Source: MED-G105 sp038522945
GTDB taxonomy: Bacteria; Pseudomonadota; Alphaproteobacteria; Caulobacterales; Parvularculaceae
Length of the DNA: 64,000 nucleotides
Direction: 5' to 3'
NCBI GenBank assembly: GCA_038522945.1
Contig: JBCBJV010000003.1
Coordinates: forward strand, 62,001 to 126,000
The position numbers and the translations under genes are program-made. Positions 42,508-49,945 of this stretch are shown here, piece by piece. Position 1 is the first letter of the stretch. The number at the start of each line of letters is the position of its first letter. Below the pieces are notes generated by a model that had not been told where the DNA came from, ran no database searches, and saw only the letters and a program-made list of their open reading frames with translations.

Positions 42508-43452
42508 AGATGATACGGGAGTTCAACTTCTCGGAGGCCTCGATCTTACCTTCAAAAAAGACTGCGATTATGGCATTTACGATTCTGCGGGACGGCAGTT
42601 GCGTAGATTAAAATCAATTGGAAAACTGATAATCATGATCGCACTCAGGAAACGGGCTCATCCAATCTCGCTGACCCAAAGACTAGCCATTGGGTTCTGA
42701 CGATCATGTCGGCTAAGGAGTATTGAGAGAAGTAACTTGGTTGGGGCAGTTACTGCATTTTCAAACAAATAAATGTCGCAGCCAAACAGTATACAAGTTT
42801 TTCACAAACGGAAACAGTATTTTTTAGGCTCCCTGATAATAGAGAAAATTTAATTCGACTGGGAATTCTGAAAGTTGTTTCTCTAATTCTTTTAAAACAT
42901 CTACCCGAGATACAAAGTGGTAGTTTTCCCTTTCAAAAGAACCGAAAAAGCAAAACACGCCGCTACTCTTCAACACGAGAAATTTGATCAATTCTGGGAA
43001 TTGCGATTTCCAAACAACACTTTCATCTTCGAAATAATGAAGCTCTTCTCGGAGATCGTTGAGTGTGAGTCCGTTTAAGGTAAGCGCTACAGCATTTGAA
43101 AAAATCTTTTTTTCGTGGAAAAGAATTGACTGCTGATCAAGCAAGCTAGCTTGATCAGTACATTCTTTGTATCCCCATGGCTCTTGGTTAGCACCTAGTG
43201 CCGGTGGGTCAACCAAAAAAACAAACTGACTCATTCACCACCCTTGTCCAAACGACTTTCGCGTTGCCGAAGTGATCCATCCTTAAGTCCATTATCAGCA
43301 TCGGTCATGGCCTGACCAACTTCTGTATCAACGCGCTCCGTTCGTGTCTTGCTACCATCCGGACTAGTATGTCTTTCTCCTTTGTGTGCGTGAGGCCTTA
43401 GACCTTTATCGGCGTGACTATCGTGGACCTGAAGAAAGTCTCCTCCCTCCTT
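42508..43452. mobile_element. foreign low-GC insert in the esterase gene (cassette without transposase)
   Basis: The limits are inferred from where esterase homology stops and restarts; each end may be off by a few bases. One 60-base line inside it (42841-42900) has 16 G+C, far below the surroundings. It contains a His-rich tail read in frame from the esterase (43452-43231), an acidic ORF (43234-42824) and about 315 bp (42508-42823) with no convincing gene. I found no terminal inverted repeats, no transposase and no clear target duplication, so this is not a recognisable insertion sequence. Confidence 0.7.
42824..43234 (-). CDS. acidic protein of unknown function, candidate immunity protein
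   Basis: 136 residues, very AT-rich codons unlike all neighbours. No signal peptide or TM helix. The composition is acidic (about 20 Asp/Glu against 11 Lys/Arg). Features: MSQFVFLVDPPALGANQEPWGY start, a helical acidic centre (LREELHYFEDESVVWKS), a Phe-rich strand (GVFCFFGSFE) and a C-terminal helix. Its ATG overlaps the stop of the toxin-tip-like tail by 4 bp, the usual arrangement of toxin-immunity pairs. It resembles SMI/Imm-type immunity proteins in style only. Complete and apparently intact. Confidence 0.6.
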   Translation of the reverse strand: MSQFVFLVDPPALGANQEPWGYKECTDQASLLDQQSILFHEKKIFSNAVALTLNGLTLNDLREELHYFEDESVVWKSQFPELIKFLVLKSSGVFCFFGSFERENYHFVSRVDVLKELEKQLSEFPVELNFLYYQGA

Positions 43453-43875
43453 AAATGTGAGATAGGCCCTTGCGCCACCATGTTCGCGTTTTGCCTGTGG
43501 CAGCGGTACTGGTGTTAAGTCTCGGGCGCGGCTATCTGCACCGCTTTCTCCAACTGCGTAGGAAATGCCCACGAGAATGGCGTGCTCGAATCCACCGAGA
43601 TTCATGGGCGCGACGGTGATGCCGGAAGCCACTTCAAAACAGTAACTCGCATCATTAAAATAGATGACCGGATATCGCCGGTTCTTATTTGTCGGATCAT
43701 GGTATCGCGGCGGCAGCTTGACGAATAGCTGATAGTCGTGTTCCAGGTCTTCTGAGGAAACAGTGTGGATTTCGGTTCGCGAAATCTTATAGCGGGGGCG
43801 ATCTGGTTCGGCGGCCTCGCAATGGAGTATGAAGGCCAGGCAAGTTGCAAACGCAATAACGATGACTTTCACCAT
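43231..43875 (-). CDS. chimeric ORF: esterase N-terminus joined to a toxin-tip-like tail
   Basis: The open frame continues from esterase residue about 141 (ARAYLTF) straight into 73 foreign residues: GGDFLQVHDSHADKG, RPHAHKGERHT, TRTERVDTEVGQAM and the end ESRLDKGGE. The His-rich H-x-D-S-H and PHAHKGERH pattern and polar Gly ending resemble C-terminal tips of polymorphic toxins, but no family is recognised. The TGA stop overlaps the ATG of the next ORF (ATGA at 43231-43234). As the esterase half still has a signal peptide, the product could be exported, or the frame may be accidental. Confidence 0.45.
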   Translation of the reverse strand: MVKVIVIAFATCLAFILHCEAAEPDRPRYKISRTEIHTVSSEDLEHDYQLFVKLPPRYHDPTNKNRRYPVIYFNDASYCFEVASGITVAPMNLGGFEHAILVGISYAVGESGADSRARDLTPVPLPQAKREHGGARAYLTFKEGGDFLQVHDSHADKGLRPHAHKGERHTSPDGSKTRTERVDTEVGQAMTDADNGLKDGSLRQRESRLDKGGE

Positions 43876-44813
43876 GACGCTTGACGCCCTTTGCTGCATG
43901 CTTCTTGGATCAGTTGGCCATAGGCCTTTTGAAGCCTTTCCACCACTTGTCCACGCCCTGGTGAGATTTCTCGCCCGTCAATACTGGTGACCGGTGTCAC
44001 GCCAGCAAATGTACCGGTCACAAAAGCCTCCTCGGCATTGTAGGTATCATGCAGGGAGAAGTTCCGTTGGCGAACGGTCATGCCGAGGCTTTGACCAAGA
44101 TCGATGATCTTCCCTCGCGTGATGCCGCCCAAGCAAAAATCACCGGTGGATGTCCAGATTTCGCCATCGCGCACAATGAAAAAGTGGGTTGAGTTGCATG
44201 TTGCGACGAACCCATGGGGGTCCAGCATAAGAGCCTCGTCAGCTCCTGCCTTTTCCGCGGCAATGCAAGCGAGGATGCAGTTCAGCTTGGAGTGGGAGTT
44301 CAGCTTCTGGTCCTGGACGTCTGGATAGCCGCGGCGCACATGAACCGTATAAAGATGAACGCCTTGCTGGGCGGTTTGTTCTATGGCGGACTTGAACTCT
44401 GGGATGATCACCACTGTTGGCGGTCCGGCGGAGGCCCTCGGGTCCTGATACGGCGTCGATTTGGGTCCGCGCGTCACCATTAGTCGAATATGGACACCGT
44501 CATGGGCATTGTTTGCATCGAGACACTCATAGAGCCGGCGGGCGAGCTCATTGGCGGTGAGGGGCATGTCGATGCAAAGAGTTTTTGCCCCTTCATAAAG
44601 ACGGCGCAAATGCTCTTTCAGAAAAACGATAACGCCTTGGCCATCTGGTCCTGAATGCACCCGCAAGCCCTCCCAGACACCGTCACCGAGAACGAAGCCT
44701 GCGTCGAATACGGAGATCTTTGCTTCATTGCGGGGAAAAAGCGCCCCGTTAATGTCGATTTGGATCGACTCATTTCGAGTGTCTTGATCGAAGGCGTGGG
44801 TGGAATGCGTCAT
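43869..44813 (-). CDS. class IV aminotransferase (branched-chain/D-amino acid type)
   Basis: 314 residues from ATG 44813; another ATG lies three codons upstream. Class IV PLP fold: FDAGFVLGDGVWEGLRVH, RRLYEGAKTL, VRRGYPDVQDQKLNSHSKLN with the Schiff-base Lys in the SKLN context, ADEALMLDPHGFVATCNSTHFFIV, GGITRGKIIDLGQSLGM and EAFVTGTFAGVTPV. The pattern lies between branched-chain aminotransferase and D-amino acid aminotransferase, so the substrate is open. It is the first gene of a former aminotransferase-esterase-sulfotransferase set on the minus strand, now split by the broken esterase. Confidence 0.9.
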   Translation of the reverse strand: MTHSTHAFDQDTRNESIQIDINGALFPRNEAKISVFDAGFVLGDGVWEGLRVHSGPDGQGVIVFLKEHLRRLYEGAKTLCIDMPLTANELARRLYECLDANNAHDGVHIRLMVTRGPKSTPYQDPRASAGPPTVVIIPEFKSAIEQTAQQGVHLYTVHVRRGYPDVQDQKLNSHSKLNCILACIAAEKAGADEALMLDPHGFVATCNSTHFFIVRDGEIWTSTGDFCLGGITRGKIIDLGQSLGMTVRQRNFSLHDTYNAEEAFVTGTFAGVTPVTSIDGREISPGRGQVVERLQKAYGQLIQEACSKGRQASW

Positions 44814-44997
44814 CGTTACCATGATTTCCAGTTGGGCGGGTTTTGCCGTGCGAACTGGACCGTCTTTATCACGGCTTTCTGTCGGTGTCCTGACGGGCCT
44901 TCACAAGAAAGTTAGATAACGCGCGAGGCCGTTGCGCTGGGCAGTGGAAGCGATCAGGAATAGCTCCGCACACCAACATGAGACAGAGAGACAAACG

Positions 44998-45630
44998 ATG
45001 AGAACTTTTAGCGTAGCCCTGATCGGCGCCAGCCTACTTGCAAGTGCCGCCTTCGCCCAATCCAGCACCATTAACAAATCGCTGGAAGACTCGACGCGGG
45101 CTTCAATCGAGGATGCGATCGCCGCGCTCAACACGGGCGACTTCCGCACGGCCCACGTTCATCTCGCGACTGCAACAGACAGTGCAAACCGCCTTGAGTT
45201 GCGCCGGGTGGCCGCAGAAATTGCGGGTGATGTCGGGACCTTTAAGGCCGATGTACCGAAATTTGCGTTGGCAGGATCATCGACCCTGACCTTTGAACAG
45301 TTCCTCAAGAGCAGAGAAACGACAGAACAGATCTTTCGCGACCCGAACGGCAACATCGTCACGGTTCGGGTGTTCGGCGAAGACCAGGACCTGAAGGACT
45401 TCATGTTCATCAAAGACGACACGAAAATGCTCGACAAAGCAAAACTTGAAGTCGTTGAAATGCGCGGCGAGCCAGCCATAAAGCGGCGCGGCGAAGACGG
45501 GTCGCTGTCGGTCCTGATGATGTCCGATGAAGACCATGCCCTCATTGAAATCGATGGCGAAAGTGAAGCGGCCGTGATGGCGCTCATTGAGCAGCTCGAA
45601 GCGGCTAACAGCGAGGACGGCGGGCAGTAA
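44998..45630 (+). CDS. exported protein of unknown function
   Basis: 210 residues from ATG 44998, which starts a signal peptide (MRTFSVALIGASLLASAAFAQ). The mature part has an alpha-helical region with a repeated Ala pattern (AIAALNTGDFRTAHVHLATA), a central beta-rich segment (FRDPNGNIVTVRVFGEDQDL), and a C-terminal stretch that includes a Met-rich strand (LSVLMMSDEDHALIEIDG). No Cys is present. It is divergent from the aminotransferase and followed by 247 bp before the amidase. I do not recognise the family. Confidence 0.7.
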   Translation: MRTFSVALIGASLLASAAFAQSSTINKSLEDSTRASIEDAIAALNTGDFRTAHVHLATATDSANRLELRRVAAEIAGDVGTFKADVPKFALAGSSTLTFEQFLKSRETTEQIFRDPNGNIVTVRVFGEDQDLKDFMFIKDDTKMLDKAKLEVVEMRGEPAIKRRGEDGSLSVLMMSDEDHALIEIDGESEAAVMALIEQLEAANSEDGGQ

Positions 45631-45681
45631 CTCGTTCGATGAGTTGCCGGTCTCCGCTTTATGGGATGACCGGCTTCGGCG

Positions 45682-45720
45682 GCTGGCGGGCGCTTGCCCG
45701 TCCCAATCTCGCCCGCCAGC
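45682..45720. terminator. GC-rich hairpin after the exported protein gene
   Basis: GCTGGCGGGC (45682-45691) pairs perfectly with GCCCGCCAGC (45711-45720) across a 19-nt loop, 51 bp after the stop at 45630. No U-run follows, so it may act as an mRNA 3' structure rather than a terminator. Confidence 0.4.
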
Positions 45721-45877
45721 TGTTAAATGTCAGCCGCTGAATGCCAGCCGTTTGCCGAAGGCGAGCAAAATCCTTCCGCCTTTGCCAGGCCCATTTTTGC
45801 TTGTTCCCTCGCAGAACCAGTTTACCGTTGCTTCTCGAATTGCGTGGCAAGCGCGTCGGGATGAAGAGGGGTAAGAG

Positions 45878-47533
45878 GTGCTGAAACAACGTGGGCGGAT
45901 TGTTCTTGGCTGGGTAGCGACGGTTGGTATGGTTTCAGCTTGCGGCGGTGGTCCCGTTCAGGAAGCGCCGAAGAAGACCGCGGATAAAGAGGCGGCAGCT
46001 CCCGGTGATTATCGCCCAGATGGCATCATCGCGAGGTCTTTGCCGGAGATCTCCACCGCTCTCCGGGCGGGGGAGACTACTTCCGAAGAACTCACCCAAG
46101 CCTATCTGGATCGTATTGACGCCATTGACCGGGCGGGGCCCACTTTGCAGGCGGTCCTCGCGATAAACCCTCATGCGCTTGACGATGCCAAGGCCCTCGA
46201 TGAGGCGTTTGCCAAAGGAGAAATTGTGGGGCCCCTCCACGGGGTGCCGATTTTGTTGAAGGATAATATTGAAAGCGCCGATCCGATGGCGACGACGGCG
46301 GGTTCGTTTGCGCTCATGGAGAATGTGACCGGACGGGACTCCCCGCTTGTAGCGGGGCTGAGGGAGCAGGGGGCGATTATTCTCGGCAAGACCAACCTTA
46401 GTCAGTGGGCAAATTTTCGATCGAGTGATTCCATGAGTGGATGGTCATCGCTGGGTGGGCAAGTGCGCAATCCCCATATCCTTGATCGGAACCCTTGTGG
46501 GTCGTCGTCGGGCTCCGGTGTGGCGGCAGCAGCCTCGCTCGCAGCTGGCACCGTTGGGACCGAGACCAACGGCTCGATCATTTGTCCCTCTAACGTCAAC
46601 GGTATCGTTGGCTTTAAGCCGACGGTTGGCCTGGTGCCGCAAGATCTTATTGTCCCGATTTCTTCTTCACAGGACACCGCCGGACCGATGACGAAGACAG
46701 TTTCCGGAGCGGCCATGATGCTAACCGCCATGGCCAAGGGCGGCACGGGGATCGACTATTCGGCACGTTTAAGCGAGAACGCGCTTCAGGGTGTCCGTGT
46801 GGGCGTCATGCGATTTGCGACTGGCTCCAATCACGATATTCACATGGCGTTTGACACGTCGCTCGCGATAATGGATGAGGCGGGCGCAGAGCTCATTGAA
46901 ATCGATAGTTTCGATGGTCCCGAGACTGATAATTTCTGGGACAAAGCCCTCACCGTCCTGGAGTATGAGTTCAAGGCGACCCTCAATGACTATCTCGCGA
47001 ATGCGGCTCCTGCCGTGGTCAGCCGGACCCTCGTTGATGTGATCGCGTTTAACGATGACAATGCAGGTGAGGAGCTGACACTGTTTGGACAGGACACCAT
47101 GGTGTCGTCTGAAGCACGCGGCGATCTAACCGATACGGAGTATTTGGAGGCACTGCGCGATGTTCAGACCGCAACCCGCCAGAATGGAATCGATAAGCTC
47201 CTGGCTCAGTATCGTGTTGATGTTCTGGTCGCACCGTCCGGGCCAGTTGCGCCCCGGGTCGACCCAATCAATGGCGATGTCTGGCCCGATTGGGCCGGCG
47301 CGGGATATCTGGCGGCTGTCGCAGGGTATCCGCACCTGACCGTCCCTATGGGGACGATCGACGGTATTCCTGTTGGCCTGTCGTTCATGGGAGCGTCGGG
47401 GGAGGACGCGCAGGTTCTTTCCTACGGATTTGCGTTCGAACAAGCCTCGAATGCGCGAGTGGAACCCCAGTATCTGCCGACTGCCGAGGCTCAACCCGAT
47501 ATCGCCGCTGCCATGGCACGTAAAGACCGCTAG
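45878..47533 (+). CDS. amidase signature family enzyme, lipoprotein
   Basis: 551 residues with GTG start at 45878 (GAGGGG upstream). An N-terminal lipoprotein signal with a Cys at VSACGGG (about residue 22) predicts anchoring in the envelope. The amidase signature is complete: catalytic Lys in PILLKDNI, cis-Ser in NPCGSSSGSGVAAAASLAAG split by the Gly-rich loop, nucleophile Ser in TETNGSIICPSNVNG, and GFKPTVGLV. It hydrolyses an unidentified amide. Homologues with a similar N-terminal extension are found in marine alphaproteobacteria. No partner genes are evident. Confidence 0.93.
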   Translation: MLKQRGRIVLGWVATVGMVSACGGGPVQEAPKKTADKEAAAPGDYRPDGIIARSLPEISTALRAGETTSEELTQAYLDRIDAIDRAGPTLQAVLAINPHALDDAKALDEAFAKGEIVGPLHGVPILLKDNIESADPMATTAGSFALMENVTGRDSPLVAGLREQGAIILGKTNLSQWANFRSSDSMSGWSSLGGQVRNPHILDRNPCGSSSGSGVAAAASLAAGTVGTETNGSIICPSNVNGIVGFKPTVGLVPQDLIVPISSSQDTAGPMTKTVSGAAMMLTAMAKGGTGIDYSARLSENALQGVRVGVMRFATGSNHDIHMAFDTSLAIMDEAGAELIEIDSFDGPETDNFWDKALTVLEYEFKATLNDYLANAAPAVVSRTLVDVIAFNDDNAGEELTLFGQDTMVSSEARGDLTDTEYLEALRDVQTATRQNGIDKLLAQYRVDVLVAPSGPVAPRVDPINGDVWPDWAGAGYLAAVAGYPHLTVPMGTIDGIPVGLSFMGASGEDAQVLSYGFAFEQASNARVEPQYLPTAEAQPDIAAAMARKDR

Positions 47534-47558
47534 CTGGATCGGGTCCCGCTTGCGTTGG

Positions 47559-48488
47559 TCATTTTAGCCCAAAACGATCAAGCCCCGCGGCCGCAATCGG
47601 TTCTCCCCATTCCTGAACGAAGTGGCCAGCGTCGGCGACTTCCATGGGCTCGGGGCAGTTTTTGATCAATGAACGGAGGAAATGCATGGCGGGTGGACCG
47701 AGAACCGGGTCCTGCATACCAATCGCCATGAAGCTCTCGCCAGTCCATTTCTCTGACCAGAACTTGCGTGCTTTGAGGCTTGTCTCTACCCCCTCCTTGG
47801 AAGAGGGCGTCAGATCGTCTGCGCCTTTTTCCTTCAGCATGACGAGTTCCGGGAAGCGACGTACACCCCCTTTATAGTCTTGGCTGGGGAAGGGGGCGTC
47901 ATAGGCGGCCTTCTCGGCCTCCGACAAGATGGACGTCGTCCGGCCCATGAGGCCGCCAACATCAAGATCTGGCTGTGAGCGGTTATAGGCGCGCCAGGCG
48001 GAAAACCCCTCATTCGCTTCCTCGCCGCCGGGAAGACCGGTATTCATGACGATGAGGCGTGTGTACCGGTCGGGCGCCTCCATTGGGAGTGTGAGGCCCA
48101 GCAGCCCACCCCAGTCCTGAACGACGAGGCAGACGTTCTTCAGATCGAGTCGCTCAACGAACGCCAAAAGTGCATTGCGATGGAAGTGGTACGTATAGAC
48201 ATTATCGTTGGTCGGCTTGTCAGACCGCCCAAAACCAAACATGTCGACGGCAATCGCGCGATGGCCAGCGCTGGTAAAGACCGGGATCATCTTCCTGAAG
48301 AGATAGGCCCAGCTTGGCTCGCCATGGATGCACAGAAATGTCACGTCCGCGTCTGCCGGCCCTTCGTCCACATAATGCATGCGTAAGCCGTCATAGCCGG
48401 GCAGGCCTTCCACATATTTCGGGGCGTAGGTCCATCCGGGCAGGTTGTCAAAACGGTCGTCGGGGGTGCGCAAGGCGTTGATGGTCAT
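47559..48488 (-). CDS. haloalkane dehalogenase (HLD-I like)
   Basis: 309 residues from ATG 48488 (GGAG site). The alpha/beta hydrolase with family hallmarks: FLCIHGEPSWAYLFRKM (oxyanion hole), VDMFGFGRSDKPT, nucleophile Asp in VVQDWGG with the halide-stabilising Trp next to it, IGMQDPVLGP for the acid and GHFVQEWGE for the catalytic His. It cleaves carbon-halogen bonds to give an alcohol and halide. Whether this is its natural substrate is unknown. It is convergent with the amidase gene and divergent from the desaturase gene. Confidence 0.9.
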   Translation of the reverse strand: MTINALRTPDDRFDNLPGWTYAPKYVEGLPGYDGLRMHYVDEGPADADVTFLCIHGEPSWAYLFRKMIPVFTSAGHRAIAVDMFGFGRSDKPTNDNVYTYHFHRNALLAFVERLDLKNVCLVVQDWGGLLGLTLPMEAPDRYTRLIVMNTGLPGGEEANEGFSAWRAYNRSQPDLDVGGLMGRTTSILSEAEKAAYDAPFPSQDYKGGVRRFPELVMLKEKGADDLTPSSKEGVETSLKARKFWSEKWTGESFMAIGMQDPVLGPPAMHFLRSLIKNCPEPMEVADAGHFVQEWGEPIAAAGLDRFGLK

Positions 48489-48600
48489 GGGGGCGGCTCC
48501 TCTTCCTGACAATGAGCGCGATGTTAAAGTCATCCTCCGTCACGTCCATTGTCGCACGCAGCACGTAGATGCCAGCGAACCATGGCGTTGGGCGCGGCGT

Positions 48601-48649
48601 GGCGTTTTGGGCCCCTTGACGTTTTGGGCCCCGTGACGTTTGGGGTCAT
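48601..48649. repeat. 17-bp tandem repeat, three copies
   Basis: Units 48601-48617, 48618-48634 and 48635-48649 share GACGTTTTGGGCCCC (the last shortened). They lie in the divergent gap between the dehalogenase and desaturase starts and could influence both promoters. Confidence 0.85.
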
Positions 48650-48694
48650 GACAAGCGCCGCGCAGATCCTTATGTTCCGGCGCTGGAGATGATT

Positions 48695-49804
48695 ATGACC
48701 ACTGCACCGATCCAGTCAGAGCCGGGCCGCGAGGCGAATGGCAGCTTGCCCATGGCCGAAGCGCGCCAGATCGCGCGCCGCTTTGCCGAGCCTGATGCCC
48801 AGACTTATTGGGTGGATTTCCTGGCGAGCGCTGCCATTGGCTGGGGCGCCTTCGCATCGGCTGTTTTCGCGCCTGCATGGTCACTTTTGCAGGGAATGTT
48901 GGTCGTTGTCGCAGCTCTGGCTTTCTTACGGGCGGTTCTCTTCACGCACGAATTGGCCCACTTGCGCCACAGCGCCTTCGGCGGCTCATTCGGTGCATTT
49001 CGGTTTGTCTGGAATGTGGCTGCCGGCATCCCGTTTCTAGTGCCGTCCTATTCGTATACTGGCGTTCACATCGACCATCACCGCCCGGGCGTTTACGGCT
49101 CCACCGGCGACGGGGAGTATGTCTCCTTCGGCGCAGGCAATCCGTGGAAGTCGGTAGGGTATGTGCTCCTGTCGGCCATTCTGCCGGCGCTCTTGCTGGT
49201 GCGTTTTCTCGTGCTGACGCCACTCTCATGGGTGGTGAGGCCACTCCGGGCCCTCATCTGGCGGCGCATGTCCTCACTGGCGATTGACCTGAACTACGAC
49301 CGCCATCCCCGGAACAAGGATGACGATGAAACCTGGCTCATTCAGGAGACCGCAACGACTTTGTTCGTGCTCGCAGGAGCCGGGCTGATCTGGCAGGGCG
49401 TTTTGCCTTTGGCGGTGTTCGGCGTCTGGTACGCGGTAACGGTCACGATCCTCACGGTCAACGCCGTCCGTACGCTCGGCGCCCATGCTTATCGGTATGC
49501 GGGCGACGCCAAGGTCGGCAAGCAGGATGAGTTCCTCGATAGTGTCAACGTGCCGTCCGAGGACGTCATTTCCAGACTGATCGCGCCGGTGGGCCTTCGA
49601 TTTCATGCAACCCACCATTTGTTCCCGGCAACGCCCTATCACCAGCTGCCGAAACTCCATGCTGCGTTGGTGGAAGAGCTGCCCGACACGAGCGTCTACC
49701 TCTCCACCAGCCGCAAGAGCTTCGCCCACGCCCTGGCGCGGCTCTGGGCGGATGCGTCCGAAGCCGACCGCATACGTCGCGTCACGCCAGCGGCAGCAGA
49801 GTAA
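48695..49804 (+). CDS. membrane fatty-acid desaturase family protein
   Basis: 369 residues from the second ATG at 48695 (ATGATTATG; a GGAG site favours it). Polytopic with about four TM helices. The three His boxes of the di-iron desaturase/hydroxylase family are visible: HELAHLRH near residue 87, HIDHH near 126, and HATHHLFP near 306. It introduces a double bond or hydroxyl group in a fatty acid, using ferredoxin or cytochrome electrons, at the inner membrane. The exact regiospecificity cannot be read. It is followed by 141 bp and lpdA. Confidence 0.87.
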   Translation: MTTAPIQSEPGREANGSLPMAEARQIARRFAEPDAQTYWVDFLASAAIGWGAFASAVFAPAWSLLQGMLVVVAALAFLRAVLFTHELAHLRHSAFGGSFGAFRFVWNVAAGIPFLVPSYSYTGVHIDHHRPGVYGSTGDGEYVSFGAGNPWKSVGYVLLSAILPALLLVRFLVLTPLSWVVRPLRALIWRRMSSLAIDLNYDRHPRNKDDDETWLIQETATTLFVLAGAGLIWQGVLPLAVFGVWYAVTVTILTVNAVRTLGAHAYRYAGDAKVGKQDEFLDSVNVPSEDVISRLIAPVGLRFHATHHLFPATPYHQLPKLHAALVEELPDTSVYLSTSRKSFAHALARLWADASEADRIRRVTPAAAE

Positions 49805-49822
49805 GTCCGAACGCCACCAGTG

Positions 49823-49864
49823 CAGTCCATTTGGACCGTTCCATTTGGCCCGTTCCATTTGAGG
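49823..49864. repeat. 14-bp tandem repeat, three copies
   Basis: Units 49823-49836, 49837-49850 and 49851-49864 share CGTTCCATTTGGCC (two exact-like, one diverging). They lie just downstream of the desaturase stop and upstream of lpdA. Confidence 0.85.
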
Positions 49865-49945
49865 GGGGCCGCTCCTATAGTCGCATGAACAAGACGGCGA
49901 GCCAGCGCGTCAACGCGGCTTTGAGATGAATGGAAGGGACACCCC

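Larger units (their letters stand above)
42028..43875 (-). pseudogene. exported alpha/beta-hydrolase esterase, interrupted by a ~945-bp insert and a nonsense codon
   Basis: The 5' part (43875 down to 43453) encodes a signal peptide (MVKVIVIAFATCLAFIL, cleavage near CEA) and the first half of a putative esterase (family of IroE/Fes-like alpha/beta enzymes; PVIYFNDASYCFEVASG, ILVGISYAVGESG). The 3' part (42507 down to 42028) resumes with IRDGIIPFIDKEFRADPDRR, then the nucleophile motif VGQSYGG and a terminal part with the His region EDGTHQTTFP and end RWYGD. The two halves join smoothly at Phe/Ile if 42508-43452 is removed. Within the 3' half an in-frame TAA (42199-42201) falls between VADQA and FADIL, probably from a CAA codon. 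The gene must be non-functional. Its 5' end overlaps the aminotransferase stop. Confidence 0.88.

Noticed and set aside
42476..42700. plus-strand frame with YDSAGRQL resembling an RHS YD repeat
   Set aside because: It is a single weak match in a frame that starts inside the esterase remnant; no repeat array exists.
42508..43452. insertion sequence interpretation of the esterase insert
   Set aside because: No transposase, no terminal inverted repeats and no clear target duplication were found.
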